Below, in pieces: positions 6,511 to 7,013 of a stretch of DNA of 7,013 nt (position 1 is the stretch's first letter; the number at the start of each line of letters is the position of its first letter). Origin of the DNA: an uncultured Granulosicoccus sp. (GTDB taxonomy: Bacteria; Pseudomonadota; Gammaproteobacteria; Granulosicoccales; Granulosicoccaceae); assembly GCA_938016235.1 (NCBI GenBank), contig CALLPU010000287.1, forward strand, positions 1 through 7,013, given 5' to 3'. Position numbers and translations under genes: made by a program. The notes below the pieces were generated by a model. The model saw only the letters and a program-made list of their open reading frames with translations, was not told the DNA's origin and made no database searches.

Positions 6511-6912
6511 TCACGGAGTCTGGTTAAGTTGCGCTCGGCAGCGCGATTCGATTTCGTCAAATTCCTGCAAGGCAAGTTCGATGTCCTCGCGTTGCGACAG
6601 CAATGTGTGGCGACTCTGCGCAATCTTGCCCAGCATGGCTTCAAGCTGCTTACGCTCACCATCAGGTGTGTCGTACAGCTTAATCATGTCGTGGATTTCC
6701 TTGAGTGGCCAGCCCAGGCGTTTGCCGCGCAAGACCAGTTTCAGGCGGGTGCGATCTGCTCTGGAGTACACGCGTTGTTGCCCACGACGGGCAGGTTGCA
6801 GCAAACCCCTGTCCTCGTAAAAGCGAATGGTTCTCGTGGTGATATCCAGTTCCTGCGCAAGCTCGGCTATGGAGAAGACCGGTTCGATATCGTGGGCAGA
6901 AGACGCTGTCAT
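6511..6912 (-). CDS. liuR: MerR-family regulator of branched-chain amino acid catabolism, LiuR-like
   Basis: This is a 133-residue MerR-family transcription factor. The winged-helix DNA-binding domain is at about 12-80: FSIAELAQELDITTRTIRFYEDRGLL (13-38), then ARRGQQRVYSRADRTRLKLVLRGKRLGWPL (41-70). An antiparallel coiled-coil dimerisation helix follows at about 85-125. The RxYS-x-ADR-x-RLKLVLRGKRLG block is characteristic of LiuR, the regulator of leucine/isovalerate utilisation in proteobacteria. Only one cysteine is present (Cys125), so this is not a metal-sensing MerR; an acyl-CoA intermediate is the likely effector, as inferred from the family. I chose ATG 6912. A longer frame from a TTG at 6948 would run through the palindrome. 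The upstream sequence lacks a clear Shine-Dalgarno. The gene heads the operon and sits beside a strong palindrome (6926-6949), so autoregulation is likely. Confidence 0.9.
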   Translation of the reverse strand: MTASSAHDIEPVFSIAELAQELDITTRTIRFYEDRGLLQPARRGQQRVYSRADRTRLKLVLRGKRLGWPLKEIHDMIKLYDTPDGERKQLEAMLGKIAQSRHTLLSQREDIELALQEFDEIESRCRAQLNQTP

Positions 6913-6925
6913 CACACAAGAGTAA

Positions 6926-6949
6926 GTTGACGTTGACGTAAACGTCAAC
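6926..6949. promoter_or_regulatory. Near-perfect palindrome, probable LiuR operator in the divergent promoter region
   Basis: GTTGACGTT (6926-6934) and AACGTCAAC (6941-6949) form perfect inverted arms around six bases with an ACGT core; 22 of 24 positions match the reverse complement. The left arm begins a tandem GTTGAC-GTTGAC. It lies in the 80-bp gap between the regulator ATG and the divergent ATG, the place expected for a MerR-family operator. Each strand offers a TTGACG -35-like hexamer inside the palindrome (6933-6938 plus; 6948-6943 minus), but -10 matches are poor. Assignment to LiuR is inferred from position and family. Confidence 0.75.
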
Positions 6950-6980
6950 TGCGGGCACTCTTTTCATATTGGATTGACCC

Positions 6981-6985
6981 AGGAG
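6981..6985 (+). promoter_or_regulatory. Ribosome binding site of the divergent gene
   Basis: AGGAG lies 7 nt before the ATG at 6993-6995, a strong Shine-Dalgarno with good spacing. It is the main support for calling the seven-codon gene start at the right edge. Confidence 0.75.
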
Positions 6986-6992
6986 AAACATC

Positions 6993-7013
6993 ATGTCGCA
7001 GGCCGCTATTCAG
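6993..7013 (+). CDS. Start of a divergent gene, first 7 codons only (MSQAAIQ)
   Basis: An ATG preceded by AGGAG at good spacing opens a frame that runs off the right edge after MSQAAIQ. It is divergent from the LiuR-like gene and shares its operator region. In liu clusters the divergent or adjacent genes are isovaleryl-CoA dehydrogenase, methylcrotonyl-CoA carboxylase subunits or HMG-CoA lyase, so one of these is a reasonable expectation from context. Seven residues cannot identify the product. Confidence 0.6.

Noticed and set aside
201..6518. The 12-mer CTGTTCACGGAG occurs at 201-212 and 6507-6518
   Set aside because: A repeated 12-mer is expected about once by chance in a window this long; the contexts (terminator stem and regulator stop) are unrelated.
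6181..6930. Long plus-strand open frame (249 codons) opposite the thiolase start and regulator
   Set aside because: Its translation has no recognisable domain and is fully antisense to two well-conserved families; it also runs into the operator. It is a shadow frame.

Overview
The window looks like chromosomal DNA from a marine- or soil-type proteobacterium, most likely a gammaproteobacterium. This rests on the branched-chain amino acid catabolism genes, a LiuR-type MerR regulator, an alanine/glycine:cation symporter and dense minus-strand operons. The taxonomic call is an inference from gene content and protein style; no rRNA or other marker is present. I see no insertion sequences, tRNA genes, CRISPR arrays, phage genes or integration scars.

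Layout from left to right: the last 51 codons of a plus-strand GcvT/aminomethyltransferase-family gene; a perfect 14-bp hairpin between convergent genes; a minus-strand pair made of a universal-stress (UspA-type) protein and an AGCS family sodium:alanine/glycine symporter, 10 bp apart; a 129-bp promoter-type spacer with short repeats; a six-gene minus-strand catabolic operon; an 80-bp divergent regulatory region carrying a near-perfect palindrome; and the first seven codons of a divergent plus-strand gene with a good ribosome binding site.

In transcription order the operon (6912 down to 2375) is: LiuR-like MerR regulator, degradative thiolase, short/branched-chain acyl-CoA dehydrogenase, DsbA-fold/2-hydroxychromene-2-carboxylate isomerase-like protein (kappa-GST type), small three-helix membrane protein resembling the DUF4870 group, and a LiuC-like methylglutaconyl-CoA hydratase. 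Gaps are 18, 6, 34, -7 (overlap) and 2 bp, so one transcript is likely. Known family functions place dehydrogenase, hydratase and thiolase in acyl-CoA breakdown downstream of leucine, isoleucine and valine. LiuR probably senses an intermediate and acts on the palindrome at 6926-6949, which is placed to serve both divergent transcripts.

I do not see a wholly new system. The most unusual parts are the isomerase-like protein and coupled small membrane protein embedded between the acyl-CoA dehydrogenase and LiuC genes, and the UspA protein whose nucleotide-binding loop has serines in place of both upstream glycines and whose gene is translationally coupled to the symporter.
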